This document shows, in pieces, positions 25,662 to 35,699 of a stretch of DNA of 64,000 nt. Positions within the stretch are counted from its first letter, which is position 1. Each line of letters starts with the position of its first letter. This DNA comes from Marinomonas fungiae (GTDB lineage: Bacteria > Pseudomonadota > Gammaproteobacteria > Pseudomonadales > Marinomonadaceae), in contig NZ_LIQF01000016.1 of NCBI RefSeq assembly GCF_001418205.1, positions 1-64,000 on the forward strand, read 5' to 3'. The translations under genes and the position numbers were made by a program. The notes under the pieces were generated by a model. It did not search any database, was not told the origin of the DNA, and was given only the letters and a program-made list of their open reading frames with translations.

Positions 25662-27275
25662 ATGCGTTTAAATTCCATCAGGGTAAAAGTTACGGCACCA
25701 ATAGCGTTATTGGCGTTAATTTTGATAGCAGTGTTTTTATCGTCAATCTATCTACTAGATATGCAAAACACTCAGATGAAAAAGCAGTCTGAAAGCTATT
25801 TTAAGGCGAGTAATTCAGTACTAAACGGTGACCGAGATATCTATCAGGCGTTGGTCGGGCGCAATGCCATTATTAATAATCAAGGTAACTACGCTGATAA
25901 TCTAGATGACTTTGAAAGCAATGCAAAACAAGTACAGGATCGCTTCAACACATATCGTGCGGCGTTGTCTGATGAGCGCGAATTACTAAGCAAATTCTCT
26001 AACTTTGACTCACTATTTAATAAATGGTTGTCACAAGAGAGACAGCTAATCAACTTGGTGCAATCCGGTCAAGATACTGCGTCTGCGCTAGCCGCTGCGG
26101 ACACTAGCTTCTCTGCAATCCGAGGAATTTTGGATCAAGCTGGTGAAGCTGTGGTAGCCCGTGCTGAAGAAGAGCAAGCGCAGACTACTAGAGAAATTAT
26201 TTGGCTTGAAAAGATACAAATGGCCGTCATCATTTCTGCTCTAGTCATTGCCGCAGTAGCTGGATATGTCATTCCTAAACGTGTGAATCAGCGTGTTGCT
26301 CACCTTGCGGGGCGTATCAAGGAAATCGCTGAAGGGGATGGTGACTTAACACAACGTATCAATTCGACCGCAAAAGATGAATTGGGTGATTTGGCCCATG
26401 AGTTTGATGGTTTTGTTGAGCGCTTGCGCGGCATTATTAGTAGCATTCGTCAGCAATCACAATCCCTCGGTGGTATGACCAGCGATTTGGGGCATGCCTC
26501 TGAACGCACCTCTGGCGTGACTATGAACCTAGTGAATGCGTCCAACTCGATTGTTAGCGCCGCCCATGAAATGAGTATGTCGAGCCAGCAAATGGCAGGT
26601 GTGGCACATGAAACGGCCAGCGAAGCACAAACCTCTAGCCAGCTAACCACCCAAGGTATTGCCGCAGTGAACAGCTCTCAAGCTGCGATTGACAGTCTAG
26701 TTAGCGATATCAATGATGCTTTGTCCCGTGCAACTGAGTTAGAGCGAAGCTCCGAAGCGATTGCCTCGGTGCTGGAAGTGATTCGTAATATTGCCGAACA
26801 AACAAACCTATTGGCTTTGAACGCAGCCATCGAAGCGGCTCGAGCCGGTGAACAAGGGCGAGGCTTTGCGGTAGTGGCCGATGAAGTTCGTACTCTTGCG
26901 ACCCGTACGCAGGATAGCACTAATGAAATTGAAACCATGATTGATCAGCTTAAAGTCAATGTACAAGCCTCGTCTCATGCGATTCAGAACAGTCGTAACA
27001 ATGCTGATACCACGGTTTCAAACTTTGATGAAGTGATTCGTATCTTCGGCTCGTTGCAGGAGTCTTTTGGCAAGGTACAAGAAATGGCTGCCCAGACTGC
27101 CCAAGCCACTCAAGAGCAATCAACCGTATCGGATGAAATTAATGAAAACCTTTCGTCGATGAAACATCAAACGGACGAAGTGCAATCGGTCTCAGAGTTG
27201 GTGCAAGCGCAATCTCGCCAGATCAGCGACCTATTTGAAGAGCTAGATCGTCAAGTAGGTAGTTTCAAAGTGTAG
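25662..27275 (+). CDS. methyl-accepting chemotaxis protein
   Basis: A chemoreceptor of 537 residues: membrane helix 1 (about 8-30), a periplasmic helical sensor domain of about 150 residues (four-helix-bundle type), membrane helix 2 (about 190-210), HAMP domain, and the signalling tip with [30 protein letters not shown] sequence. There is no C-terminal CheR-tethering pentapeptide. A TTG at 25656 with better ribosome-site spacing could be the true start, adding two residues. The ligand is unknown. Confidence 0.93.
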   Translation: MRLNSIRVKVTAPIALLALILIAVFLSSIYLLDMQNTQMKKQSESYFKASNSVLNGDRDIYQALVGRNAIINNQGNYADNLDDFESNAKQVQDRFNTYRAALSDERELLSKFSNFDSLFNKWLSQERQLINLVQSGQDTASALAAADTSFSAIRGILDQAGEAVVARAEEEQAQTTREIIWLEKIQMAVIISALVIAAVAGYVIPKRVNQRVAHLAGRIKEIAEGDGDLTQRINSTAKDELGDLAHEFDGFVERLRGIISSIRQQSQSLGGMTSDLGHASERTSGVTMNLVNASNSIVSAAHEMSMSSQQMAGVAHETASEAQTSSQLTTQGIAAVNSSQAAIDSLVSDINDALSRATELERSSEAIASVLEVIRNIAEQTNLLALNAAIEAARAGEQGRGFAVVADEVRTLATRTQDSTNEIETMIDQLKVNVQASSHAIQNSRNNADTTVSNFDEVIRIFGSLQESFGKVQEMAAQTAQATQEQSTVSDEINENLSSMKHQTDEVQSVSELVQAQSRQISDLFEELDRQVGSFKV

Positions 27276-27308
27276 TGTTCACTAAATCAATTATGGATCC
27301 ACGATGTG

Positions 27309-27341
27309 AAAGCCGCCTATATTAAAGGGCGGCTTTGTTTT
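27309..27341 (+). terminator. Rho-independent terminator after the chemoreceptor gene
   Basis: AAAGCCGCC pairs with GGCGGCTTT and is followed by GTTTT. It lies between convergent genes and could also slow transcription from the LysR gene. Confidence 0.8.
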
Positions 27342-28248
27342 AAGTGGAGCGTTCATTCGGCGTAGTCGCCATCAATTGGCGTGCTTGTTCAGTAATCCAA
27401 TCGGTAAGCTTCGATTTAGGGCTTTCGACTAGCGTTACAATTCCCACCTCAATGTAGTGATCAGATAACGCATCGCTGGTAACGATTTTTATTTGCTGAG
27501 AAAACCAATGTGCACTGGCGATGTGCTCAGGCACTAAGGCCCAGCCTTGGTGTTGCGTCACCAGCTCACAGATCAAATAGTAGCTGTCGATATCCCAATG
27601 GTCGGGACTCAATGGCTGCTCACGATTCTCCCCCGAACGATTACAGAGTACGAACTGTCGATATTGCTGTAATTGCGACAAACTTAAGGTCTGTTTACCG
27701 GCTAAGGGATGCTCTTTACCTACGATAAGGACTTTCTTCAAATAGCCCAGTGGGTGTAATTGCAGCTTGGCGGGCAGCTGACTGTTACTAATCATTAAGC
27801 CAATATCTGCATTGCGATCCGCAATGGCAATGGCGATATCGTCTTGTGAGCCACTGGTAATGACCAAATGGGTATTGGGAAAGGTGTCACCTAGTTGAGA
27901 GAAAATAGTATGAATGGTCTCTAAGGGCAGGGCTTCATCAATCGCTATACGCAATGAAATGGGCTCTTGACCAGCGGCTGTTAGGGCTCTTGATTGCAAG
28001 CGAAGACATTGACTCAAAACAGCTTGAGCCTCGGGCAGCATCTCTCTTCCTAAGGGCGTTAACACGGGAAACTTTGAGCGACGATCAAATAGTTCAAATC
28101 CCAAGTCGAGTTCTAGGTTAGCAATGGCGCTGCTGATGCGTGACTGTGCCTTGTTGAGCTTTCTGGCGGCGGCTGAGAAAGAGCCCAATTCGGCGGCTGT
28201 TACAAACGCCAGCAGCTGATCTAACGTCCAATTCATAGAATCACTCAT
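27340..28248 (-). CDS. LysR-family transcriptional regulator
   Basis: A 302-residue LysR regulator. The N-terminal helix-turn-helix reads LLAFVTAAELGSFSAAARKLNKAQSRISSAI, followed by LGFELFDRRSKFPVLTPLG; the rest is the effector-binding domain. It is divergent from a MATE exporter gene (108-base gap) and probably controls it. The effector is unknown. Confidence 0.9.
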   Translation of the reverse strand: MSDSMNWTLDQLLAFVTAAELGSFSAAARKLNKAQSRISSAIANLELDLGFELFDRRSKFPVLTPLGREMLPEAQAVLSQCLRLQSRALTAAGQEPISLRIAIDEALPLETIHTIFSQLGDTFPNTHLVITSGSQDDIAIAIADRNADIGLMISNSQLPAKLQLHPLGYLKKVLIVGKEHPLAGKQTLSLSQLQQYRQFVLCNRSGENREQPLSPDHWDIDSYYLICELVTQHQGWALVPEHIASAHWFSQQIKIVTSDALSDHYIEVGIVTLVESPKSKLTDWITEQARQLMATTPNERST

Positions 28249-28356
28249 AATGTAAACGCTTTAAGTTGATAACCTATCCGTTAAGCGGATGGTAGCTAAC
28301 TTTTTTATATCCCAATTTGTCATATTATTCTCTCTTTTTCTCAAGGGAGAGTCGTC

Positions 28357-29736
28357 ATGCAAACTGAAACACCAAGCGAGCTGCCTCAATCAGTCGCTCG
28401 GGCCTTTTGGCGTTTTGCGATTCCTTCCATTATTGCCATGCTTGTCAGTGGTTTGTATCAGATCATTGATGGCTTCTTTGTCGGTCGCTATGTGGGCAGC
28501 GAAGGATTGGCCGGTATTAATATGGCCATTCCTTTGTTGGGCTTGATTATGGGCTTTGGTTTGCTGATCGGCATGGGCGGCGGCAGCGTGTTGTCTCAAT
28601 ATCGTGGTGAGAAGAACCTTTTGGCCACTCAAGCGACATTAACCACGTCTTTGTATTTGGCCATTAGCATTGGTGTACTCGCGTCTTTGCTGTTTATTAC
28701 ATTCGGCGAATGGGGGCTACATTTACAAGGTGCGACAGAGAGCACTTTGGCTCTTAGTTGGCAGTATGTGGAAATCATGTCTTACGGTGCTTTTATCTCG
28801 ATTGGTGCCAGTGCCATGCCCATGCTGGTGCGTAATGACAACAGCCCTAATTTGGCCACGCTCTTTATTGTGGTAGGTGCTTTGTTAAACATTGCTTTGG
28901 ATTATCTCTTTTTAGGTCCGCTGGGAATGGGGCTGAAAGGCGCCGCGATGGCCACTTTGATTGCTCAGTTTGCGACCTGTGTTCTATGTTTAAGATATTT
29001 TACTTCGCCGCAAGCCAAAACCGTCTTATCTCTTAATCAGTTTGATAAACACATTGCGAAACGCATCACGCAGCTAGGGGCGTCGAATTTAGTGATGTTT
29101 ATCTATCTAAGTTTCATTATTGCCCTGCACAATCGACTATTTATGGAGTATGGCAATACCACGCAGTTAGCGGCGTTTGCCATCGTCGGCTATTTGGCTG
29201 GTTGTTATTATTTCTTTGCAGAGGGATTGGTCAGCGGTCTACAGCCTCCCGTAAGCTACTACCTAGGAGCAAAGCAATACCAAAGGATTATTCAAACAGT
29301 GGCCCTAGCATTTGCCGTTACGGTGGGCTCGGGGATTGTCGTGGTCATTGTCTTAAACTTATTCCCAGAATGGTTCACTCGCTTTTTTGCCAATACTGAT
29401 GAATCGCTCATTGCAGCGACTAAAGTGGGTATACGGTTACATTTGATGGCGCTGTTCTTAGATGGCTTCTTGTTTATGGCATCGATTTATTTTGTCGCGG
29501 TCGGTAAAGGTGGCCAAGCCCTATTTGTCTCAGTCGGTAATATGGTCGTGCAACTGCCTTTTCTATTTATCCTGCCGCGTCTTTGGGGAGTGGAAGGAGT
29601 CTGGCTGTCCGTACCGTTATCCAATATCGCTTTCACCGCCATAGTGGTGCCGATGTTGTGGATCAACTTGAAAAACTTAATGTCACAACACCACAACGAG
29701 AGGAAGCAAGCGATGGCTTTATCAAACGCTCGTTAG
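28357..29736 (+). CDS. MATE-family multidrug exporter
   Basis: A 459-residue membrane protein with twelve predicted helices in two halves. The first helix region, FAIPSIIAMLVSGLYQIIDGFFVGRYVG, is the standard MATE start. It is a cation-driven exporter, probably of drugs or dyes, of the VmrA/NorM type. The divergent LysR gene is the likely regulator. A strong terminator follows at 29757. Confidence 0.92.
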   Translation: MQTETPSELPQSVARAFWRFAIPSIIAMLVSGLYQIIDGFFVGRYVGSEGLAGINMAIPLLGLIMGFGLLIGMGGGSVLSQYRGEKNLLATQATLTTSLYLAISIGVLASLLFITFGEWGLHLQGATESTLALSWQYVEIMSYGAFISIGASAMPMLVRNDNSPNLATLFIVVGALLNIALDYLFLGPLGMGLKGAAMATLIAQFATCVLCLRYFTSPQAKTVLSLNQFDKHIAKRITQLGASNLVMFIYLSFIIALHNRLFMEYGNTTQLAAFAIVGYLAGCYYFFAEGLVSGLQPPVSYYLGAKQYQRIIQTVALAFAVTVGSGIVVVIVLNLFPEWFTRFFANTDESLIAATKVGIRLHLMALFLDGFLFMASIYFVAVGKGGQALFVSVGNMVVQLPFLFILPRLWGVEGVWLSVPLSNIAFTAIVVPMLWINLKNLMSQHHNERKQAMALSNAR

Positions 29737-29756
29737 CCGACGTTATGTTTATCAAT

Positions 29757-29792
29757 AAAAAACCGCTTGCTGACGACAGTAAGCGGTTTTTT
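29757..29792 (+). terminator. Rho-independent terminator after the MATE gene
   Basis: AAAAAACCGCTT and its complement form a 12-bp stem with a 12-base loop and a T-run. It works in both directions and marks the left edge of the hicAB island. Confidence 0.9.
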
Positions 29793-29897
29793 GTTATGTA
29801 GGTTTAGAAGAGAATATCGGTGTTGCAGGAGGATAGGTTGGAATTTTAGGGTTATTGGGGTTATCTTTAGTGTGTAAAAGATCAAAGGAATGATCTA

Positions 29898-30083
29898 ATG
29901 AAAAGTCGAGACGTGATTCAAATGCTATTGAAGGATGGCTGGATACAGGTAAGGGTGAAAGGCAGTCATGTTCAATTTAAACATCCAACGAAACGCGGCA
30001 CGGTTACAGTGCCGCATCCGAAAAAGGATTTACCCCTTGGAACTTTCAATAGCATCAGAAAACAAGCTCAGCTTGATGAGTAG
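29898..30083 (+). CDS. hicA: HicA mRNA interferase toxin
   Basis: A 61-residue toxin with a double-stranded-RNA-binding-like fold. The start MKSRDVIQMLLKDGW, the catalytic GSHVQFKHP (essential His of Gly-Ser-His) and VPHPKKDLPLGTFNSI are characteristic. It cleaves mRNA when not held by HicB. The antitoxin gene follows after 9 bases, in the toxin-first order typical of hicAB. Confidence 0.93.
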   Translation: MKSRDVIQMLLKDGWIQVRVKGSHVQFKHPTKRGTVTVPHPKKDLPLGTFNSIRKQAQLDE

Positions 30084-30092
30084 GTACAAACC

Positions 30093-30497
30093 ATGAAATA
30101 TCCGATTGTATTACACACAGATAATGGCGTGAGCTACGGCGTTACTGTCCCAGACATTCCTGGTTGTTTCTCCGCAGGGGATACCTTTGATGAAGCGCTA
30201 GAAATGGCCGAAGAAGCGATTTTTAGCCATTTGGAATTGATACTTGAAGATGGAGAGGATATTCCCCTTGCCAGCCCAATTGCCGAACTAAAAGATAATC
30301 CAGACTATCGTGATGGCGTATGGGCCATTGTAAATGTCGATATCACGCCACTGCTGGGCAAAAGCGAGAAAATCAATGTGACGCTGCCGCATTTACTAAT
30401 TACCAAGATTGATAAAGTCGTTGCCGCGAATCCCAAGTATAAATCCCGTTCTGGTTTCTTGGCCGAGGCGTCGAAACGAGTACTCAATTTAAGCTAA
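30093..30497 (+). CDS. hicB: HicB antitoxin
   Basis: A 134-residue antitoxin: the N-terminal partial RNase-H fold with YGVTVPDIPGCFSAGDTFDEALEMAEEAI, and a C-terminal ribbon-helix-helix-like DNA-binding part with VTLPHLLITKIDKVVAANPKYKSRSGFLAEAS. It neutralises HicA and autorepresses the operon. It has the expected length. Confidence 0.93.
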   Translation: MKYPIVLHTDNGVSYGVTVPDIPGCFSAGDTFDEALEMAEEAIFSHLELILEDGEDIPLASPIAELKDNPDYRDGVWAIVNVDITPLLGKSEKINVTLPHLLITKIDKVVAANPKYKSRSGFLAEASKRVLNLS

Positions 30498-30505
30498 CTA
30501 ATGGA

Positions 30506-31186
30506 ATGATTTTGAAAAATACACACAATGAAGTTAAGCATCCCGTGGAGTCTTGGGCTCGGCTCAACACAAACGCTAGTATGTATCGCGATATAGCGTT
30601 GCAAGAAGCTGCTCAAGGAATTGAATATCGACACAAGAAAAAGGTTAGTCATGATCAATTTGAAATTGGCGAGTACTCCACACTTGCCTATCAGCATGCT
30701 ATCAAAGCTATAGTCTTCGCTAGTATGTGTGTTGAGTCAGGAATAAATGATTATGCTGGCATACAGCTAGGTGATAAATATTGTGAGAAACATATTTACA
30801 GTATGGATGTTGTATCTAAATGGGTACTAGTTCCCAAACTGGTTTGTGGAAATGAAATAGACAAATCTGGTGCTGCTTATAAAGCATTGAAGCAACTTGT
30901 ACAAAGTAGAAATAGGTTAGTTCATAACAAGTCAAAAAATATCGGGGCTCTATCTTTAGAGCTAGTCGCAAAGCTGGAGAAAGCTGAGCAGGACTTTGAA
31001 AGTGATTTTCAAAACTCGTTTAAAGCTTTGTTTTTACTTTCTATGGAGATGGATTACGTTGTTGGTCAGAGATTTAACCCTATCGGAACATTCGATAGGA
31101 AAGTGGCTTTATTCCGAACGATACCTGAGATTTTGTCTGCTGAGCTAAGTGAATGCAAAAGAATGATGAGGAATCGTAAACAATAA
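30506..31186 (+). CDS. HEPN-like protein of unknown function next to hicAB
   Basis: A 226-residue, mainly helical, cytoplasmic protein. An RNRLVH sequence (Arg135 to His140) fits the Arg-x4-6-His motif of HEPN ribonucleases and lies in a predicted helix pair. The gene starts 9 bases after the hicB stop, so it is probably co-transcribed. Its base composition is more AT-rich than its neighbours, suggesting transfer. It could be a toxin-like RNase, a defence effector or a non-catalytic HEPN protein. I do not recognise a named family. Confidence 0.65.
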   Translation: MILKNTHNEVKHPVESWARLNTNASMYRDIALQEAAQGIEYRHKKKVSHDQFEIGEYSTLAYQHAIKAIVFASMCVESGINDYAGIQLGDKYCEKHIYSMDVVSKWVLVPKLVCGNEIDKSGAAYKALKQLVQSRNRLVHNKSKNIGALSLELVAKLEKAEQDFESDFQNSFKALFLLSMEMDYVVGQRFNPIGTFDRKVALFRTIPEILSAELSECKRMMRNRKQ

Positions 31187-31211
31187 AGCCGCTTCGATTG
31201 AAGCGGCTTTT
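31185..31211 (+). terminator. Rho-independent terminator after the hicAB island
   Basis: AAAGCCGCTT and its complement with a short loop and a T-run. It lies between convergent genes and is likely bidirectional (ettA ends at 31241 on the other strand). Confidence 0.85.
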
Positions 31212-31240
31212 GTGTTTTAAGCGTGGTGTCGAGGCGCGTA

Positions 31241-32902
31241 TTACGCGTCGATACGCTTGTATTTGATACGCGTTGGTGTCGCGTCTTTGCCGGTACGAGA
31301 CTTGTAGTCGGCTTCGTATTCAGCGTAGTTCCCTTCGAAGAATACGGCTTTCGAGTCGCCTTCGTACGCTAGGATGTGAGTTGCTACACGGTCAAGGAAC
31401 CAACGGTCGTGGGAAATAACAATGGCAGCACCAGGGAAAGCAAGTAGCGCTTCCTCTAGAGCACGTAGTGTTTCAACGTCCAAGTCGTTGGTCGGTTCGT
31501 CCAATAGCAATACGTTGCCGCCTTCTTTCAAAAGCTTAGCAAGGTGCAGACGGTTACGCTCACCACCGGATAGGTGCTTCACTAGTTTCTGTTGGTCAGA
31601 GCCTTTGAAGTTGAAACGGCCGATGTAAGCACGTGAAGGCACTTTCCAGTTGTTCACTGTGATCATATCAAGACCATCAGAGATCTCTTCAAATACTGTC
31701 TTCTCACCGTCTAGTTCACGCATCTGGTCAACGTACGCCAGCTGTACCGTATCGCCCAGTGTCACGGTACCAGTGTCTGGTTGCTCAATCCCCGCGATCA
31801 TTTTGAACAGAGTCGATTTACCGGCACCGTTACCACCGATCACACCCACGATCGCACCTTGTGGTACCACCATGTTGAAGTCTTCTACCAAGACGCGGCC
31901 ATCGAAGCCTTTGGAAACGTTTTCGATTTCGATAACTTTCGTACCTAGGCGTGGACCCGGTGGAATGTACAGTTCGTTGGTTTCGTTACGATCTTGGAAT
32001 TCTTTCGAGTTCATTTCCTCGAAACGCGCTAGACGAGCTTTCGACTTAGACTGACGGCCCTTAGCGTTTTGACGAACCCACTCAAGCTCGGCTTTGATGG
32101 CTTTGTTGTGTGACGCTTGTTGCTTGGCTTCCATTTCTAGACGCGCATTCTTCTGGTCTAGCCAAGAAGAGTAGTTGCCTTCATATGGGATACCGTGGCC
32201 ACGGTCAAGTTCAAGGATCCAGCCCGCCGCGTTATCTAGGAAATAACGGTCGTGGGTGATCGCCACCACAGTACCTGGGTAATCTTTCAAGAAGCGTTCT
32301 AGCCATGCCACAGACTCAGCGTCCAAGTGGTTAGTTGGCTCGTCTAGAAGGATCATGTCTGGTTTGTCTAGTAGTAGACGACACAACGCCACACGACGAC
32401 GTTCACCACCAGATAGATGGGCAACATTGGCATCCCAAGGTGGTAGACGTAGGGCATCGGCCGCCACTTCTAACGCACGATCAAGGTTGTGACCGTCTTT
32501 CGCGGTGATTAGGTTTTCTAGTTCCGCTTGTTCTTTCGCTAGGGCATCGAAATCCGCATCAGGATCCGCGTACGCAGCGTATACTTCGTCTAGACGAACG
32601 AGGGCTTCTTTTACGTCGGCAACGGATTCTTCCACGATAGCACGTACGTTTTTAGTTGGGTCTAGCTCAGGTTCCTGAGGTAGGTAACCCACTTTAAGAC
32701 CCGGCATTGGGCGCGCTTCACCGTTGTACTCTTGGTCAACGCCGGCCATGATGCGAAGTAGGGTAGATTTACCAGAACCGTTTAGACCCAAAACACCGAT
32801 TTTAGCGCCTGGGAAGAACGATAGAGAGATGTCTTTTAGAATCTCGCGTTTTGGCGGTACAACTTTGCCAACGCGGTTCATGCTGTATACAAACTGTGCC
32901 AT
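31241..32902 (-). CDS. ettA: energy-dependent translational throttle protein EttA
   Basis: A 553-residue ABC-F protein with two ATPase domains and no membrane part. The first has LGLNGSGKSTLLRI (Walker A), LSGGERRRVALCRLLL and LLDEPTNHLDAES; the second has IGGNGAGKSTLFKM and LLDEPTNDLD. It binds the ribosomal E site and gates the first steps of elongation according to ADP/ATP. Length and the inter-domain linker match EttA (YjjK) rather than Uup. It is monocistronic. Confidence 0.94.
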   Translation of the reverse strand: MAQFVYSMNRVGKVVPPKREILKDISLSFFPGAKIGVLGLNGSGKSTLLRIMAGVDQEYNGEARPMPGLKVGYLPQEPELDPTKNVRAIVEESVADVKEALVRLDEVYAAYADPDADFDALAKEQAELENLITAKDGHNLDRALEVAADALRLPPWDANVAHLSGGERRRVALCRLLLDKPDMILLDEPTNHLDAESVAWLERFLKDYPGTVVAITHDRYFLDNAAGWILELDRGHGIPYEGNYSSWLDQKNARLEMEAKQQASHNKAIKAELEWVRQNAKGRQSKSKARLARFEEMNSKEFQDRNETNELYIPPGPRLGTKVIEIENVSKGFDGRVLVEDFNMVVPQGAIVGVIGGNGAGKSTLFKMIAGIEQPDTGTVTLGDTVQLAYVDQMRELDGEKTVFEEISDGLDMITVNNWKVPSRAYIGRFNFKGSDQQKLVKHLSGGERNRLHLAKLLKEGGNVLLLDEPTNDLDVETLRALEEALLAFPGAAIVISHDRWFLDRVATHILAYEGDSKAVFFEGNYAEYEADYKSRTGKDATPTRIKYKRIDA

Positions 32903-33019
32903 AAGGTGATGTCTGTCCTAAGTTGAATAAACGAATTGAGGGCGAGTTCGGATTTTCTGGACTGCGCTGACTCAATTAGAAAGCGAAAAATGTTGGCGCT
33001 AAGCATAGCACAACAACTA

Positions 33020-33925
33020 TTAATGCAGAATAATCCCCATGGCGCCAAACACAACCAATAAGGCGCCAACCCATGCCCCCGGTGCTGGGCGTTGCTTGGT
33101 CGTGAGCCAGAGCCCCGGCAAGATTAAGACCGGAACCGTTGCTGATAGAGTGGTTACGAGTCCGACGTCAGCATTCGCCACCCCCCAGACTAAAACACTC
33201 ATACCGATGACCATACCGATGGTCGCCACGGCGACTAAGCGTAGCCAAAGAATCAGCGGAAAGGAATGCAACGTGCTCATGCTTTGCGGCACGCGTTTGT
33301 GGAAATACAAACGATAGGCCAGCAATAAACAGGCAGCGCTGGCACTGACGCGTGCGGCTGAGGCCACCACTGGATCAATGCCTGCCAATAGCGCAGGTTT
33401 AGCGAGTAATGCGCCCGTTGCTTGGCACAGTGCCGCAATCAAGGCAATAACGATTGCTATGGGCAGTGAGCCTTTGGTGCTTTCCCACGCGTGAGTTTGA
33501 CCTCGTTTGCCAAATAGAATGGCAATGACGACACCGATTAAGACAATGCCACAGCAGATAAGCTCTATTAGAGACAATGTCTCGTCTAAGAAAAGCCATG
33601 CCAGTAAAATTGAAAACGGTGCGTTCATGGCAAACAGAATGCCGGCACGCCTCGGCCCGATACGATTGACCGCACTGAAGAGACAGTTGTCACCGATAAA
33701 GATGCCAATTACGCCAGACAATACCAGCAGCGGCAGATAGCTCGCCAACGTTTCCCAGGAAACAAAGCGCCAGAGGCCGAGCATGCACAGTAGCAAAGCA
33801 GCAATGGTGATGCGGTAAGTATTAAATCGAAATGTACCCATACTCTCGATTAAGCGAGGGGCCATCAAGCTTGATAAGGTCCAGCAGAGTGCTGCCACCA
33901 GACCGGACAGCTCTGCAAAGGGCAT
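33020..33925 (-). CDS. EamA/DMT-family transporter
   Basis: A 301-residue membrane protein with about ten helices in two EamA repeats (LVAALCWTLSSLMAPRLIES; later AALCQATGALLAKPALL). It is probably a small-metabolite exporter; the substrate is unknown. It lies between ettA and the divergent nrdR-rib operon and has no obvious regulator. Confidence 0.87.
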   Translation of the reverse strand: MPFAELSGLVAALCWTLSSLMAPRLIESMGTFRFNTYRITIAALLLCMLGLWRFVSWETLASYLPLLVLSGVIGIFIGDNCLFSAVNRIGPRRAGILFAMNAPFSILLAWLFLDETLSLIELICCGIVLIGVVIAILFGKRGQTHAWESTKGSLPIAIVIALIAALCQATGALLAKPALLAGIDPVVASAARVSASAACLLLAYRLYFHKRVPQSMSTLHSFPLILWLRLVAVATIGMVIGMSVLVWGVANADVGLVTTLSATVPVLILPGLWLTTKQRPAPGAWVGALLVVFGAMGIILH

Positions 33926-34085
33926 TCAAAGTCTCCGTGATGAAAAAAGTTAACCTAGGTTTGTGGGCAGTTACCCCGGTCGATGAGTAGCCAATATGTG
34001 TCGGGATTGGTATTATTTATCGTCATTATTAGCCATGTAAAATTGGCATCCATCGTACGAAATTTCCCCAATTATTGGAACCAGC

Positions 34086-34559
34086 ATGCGTTGTCCTTTT
34101 TGCGGTACTCAAGATACCAAAGTCCTAGACTCACGATTAGTCTCTGAGGGGGCGCAAGTGCGTCGTCGTCGTACCTGTGGACATTGCCAAGAGCGTTTTA
34201 CGACGTTTGAAATTGCCGAGTTACAAATGCCGAAACTGATTAAAAATGACGGCAGCCGAGAAGCGTTTGATGAAGACAAACTTCGCTCAGGCATTGTTAA
34301 AGCGCTCGAAAAGCGCCCCGTTAGTATTGAAGCGATTGAAACGGCGATCACGCGTATTAAAGAAAAACTGCAAGCCACGGGCGAGCGTGAATTACCGTCG
34401 CGTATTATTGGCGAAGCGGTGATGGAAGAACTAAAACGCCTAGATCAAGTCGCTTATGTGCGCTTTGCATCGGTCTATCGTAGTTTTAAAGACATCAGTG
34501 AGTTTCGTGAAGAAATCGAACGACTAGAAAGTGGTCAAACCACTTCTGAGGAGAAATAA
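34086..34559 (+). CDS. nrdR: transcriptional repressor NrdR
   Basis: A 157-residue repressor of ribonucleotide reductase genes. The N-terminal zinc ribbon has CPFCG and [12 protein letters not shown] (two Cys-x2-Cys pairs); the ATP-cone domain follows, with [16 protein letters not shown]. Its stop codon TAA is followed directly by the ribD ATG. Heading the riboflavin cluster is its usual place in gammaproteobacteria. Confidence 0.95.
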   Translation: MRCPFCGTQDTKVLDSRLVSEGAQVRRRRTCGHCQERFTTFEIAELQMPKLIKNDGSREAFDEDKLRSGIVKALEKRPVSIEAIETAITRIKEKLQATGERELPSRIIGEAVMEELKRLDQVAYVRFASVYRSFKDISEFREEIERLESGQTTSEEK

Positions 34560-35699
34560 ATGGCGCAGCCTCTGCATCAAGAATATATGGCCCGCGCCGT
34601 GCAGTTAGCGCGTCAGGGTTGGTACACAACACATCCGAACCCACGAGTGGGCTGCGTCATCGTCAAAGACGGGCAAATTATTGGTGAAGGCTTTCATAAA
34701 AAAGCCGGAGAAGGCCATGCGGAGGTGCAAGCGCTAGCCAGCCTGACAGCAGACGCCAATGGGGCAACTGCGTATGTCACCTTAGAGCCTTGCAGTCATT
34801 ATGGCCGCACGCCACCTTGCGCGGAAGCCTTGATTAAAGCAGGTGTTGTGACCGTGGTATATGGCATGCAAGATCCGAATCCACAGGTTGCGGGTAATGG
34901 TTTGAAAATGCTCGTTGATGCAGGCATCGAAGTGCTTGGGCCCGTATTAGAAAACGAATGTCGCGCACTCAATCCAGGTTTTATCAAGCGCATGGAAGAA
35001 GGCTTGCCCTACGTACGTGTCAAAATGGCTATGAGTGTGGATGGTCGTACCGCAATGGAATCGGGTGAAAGCCAATGGATTACCGGTCCAGCTGCCCGCC
35101 AAGATGTACAACGTCTGCGCGCGCAAAGCTCCGCGATTGTCACGGGTATCGGTTCGGTGATCATGGACAATCCAAGCATGACGGTGCGCATTGACGAGCA
35201 CGACCAAGAAGCGGATACCAAAGCTGTGCGTCAGCCGCTACGGGTCATCATGGATACTGCGTTATCCATTCCGCCGGAAGCGAAAATCCTCTATCCAACC
35301 AACGAAGTGCTGGTGTTCTGCGACGAACAAGAAATCGAGCCAGAGCACTTGAAAGCGCTGCAGAAGAAAAAAGTCGATGTGCGCTTCTTACCGTTGGCAG
35401 AAGACGGACGTTTGGATCTGGTGGAAGCTATGGGGCAACTGGCTGACGATGGTATTAATGAAGTGTTGGTGGAAACGGGCGCCGTTTTAGCGGGAGCGTT
35501 TTTAGATGCAGGGCTAGTGGATGAGCTAGTGATATACATGGCACCTAAGCTGCTAGGCTCGGAAGCGCGCCCTTTGTTGAGTCTGCCATTGGAGCACATG
35601 TCTGACGCAGTTGAGCTAAACTTGTTAGACTTGGTGAAAGTCGGTAGCGACATTAAGTTAGTGTACCAGCCGATCTACCCTGAAGGTGAAGACGAATAA
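34560..35699 (+). CDS. ribD: riboflavin biosynthesis deaminase/reductase RibD
   Basis: A bifunctional 379-residue enzyme catalysing steps two and three of riboflavin synthesis. The N-terminal cytidine-deaminase-like domain has GHAEVQAL and EPCSHYGRTPPC (zinc ligands). The C-terminal reductase domain has VKMAMSVDGRTAM and the LVETGAVLAGAFLDAGLVDEL block. GGAG precedes the start. Its last base overlaps the ribE ATG. Confidence 0.95.
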   Translation: MAQPLHQEYMARAVQLARQGWYTTHPNPRVGCVIVKDGQIIGEGFHKKAGEGHAEVQALASLTADANGATAYVTLEPCSHYGRTPPCAEALIKAGVVTVVYGMQDPNPQVAGNGLKMLVDAGIEVLGPVLENECRALNPGFIKRMEEGLPYVRVKMAMSVDGRTAMESGESQWITGPAARQDVQRLRAQSSAIVTGIGSVIMDNPSMTVRIDEHDQEADTKAVRQPLRVIMDTALSIPPEAKILYPTNEVLVFCDEQEIEPEHLKALQKKKVDVRFLPLAEDGRLDLVEAMGQLADDGINEVLVETGAVLAGAFLDAGLVDELVIYMAPKLLGSEARPLLSLPLEHMSDAVELNLLDLVKVGSDIKLVYQPIYPEGEDE

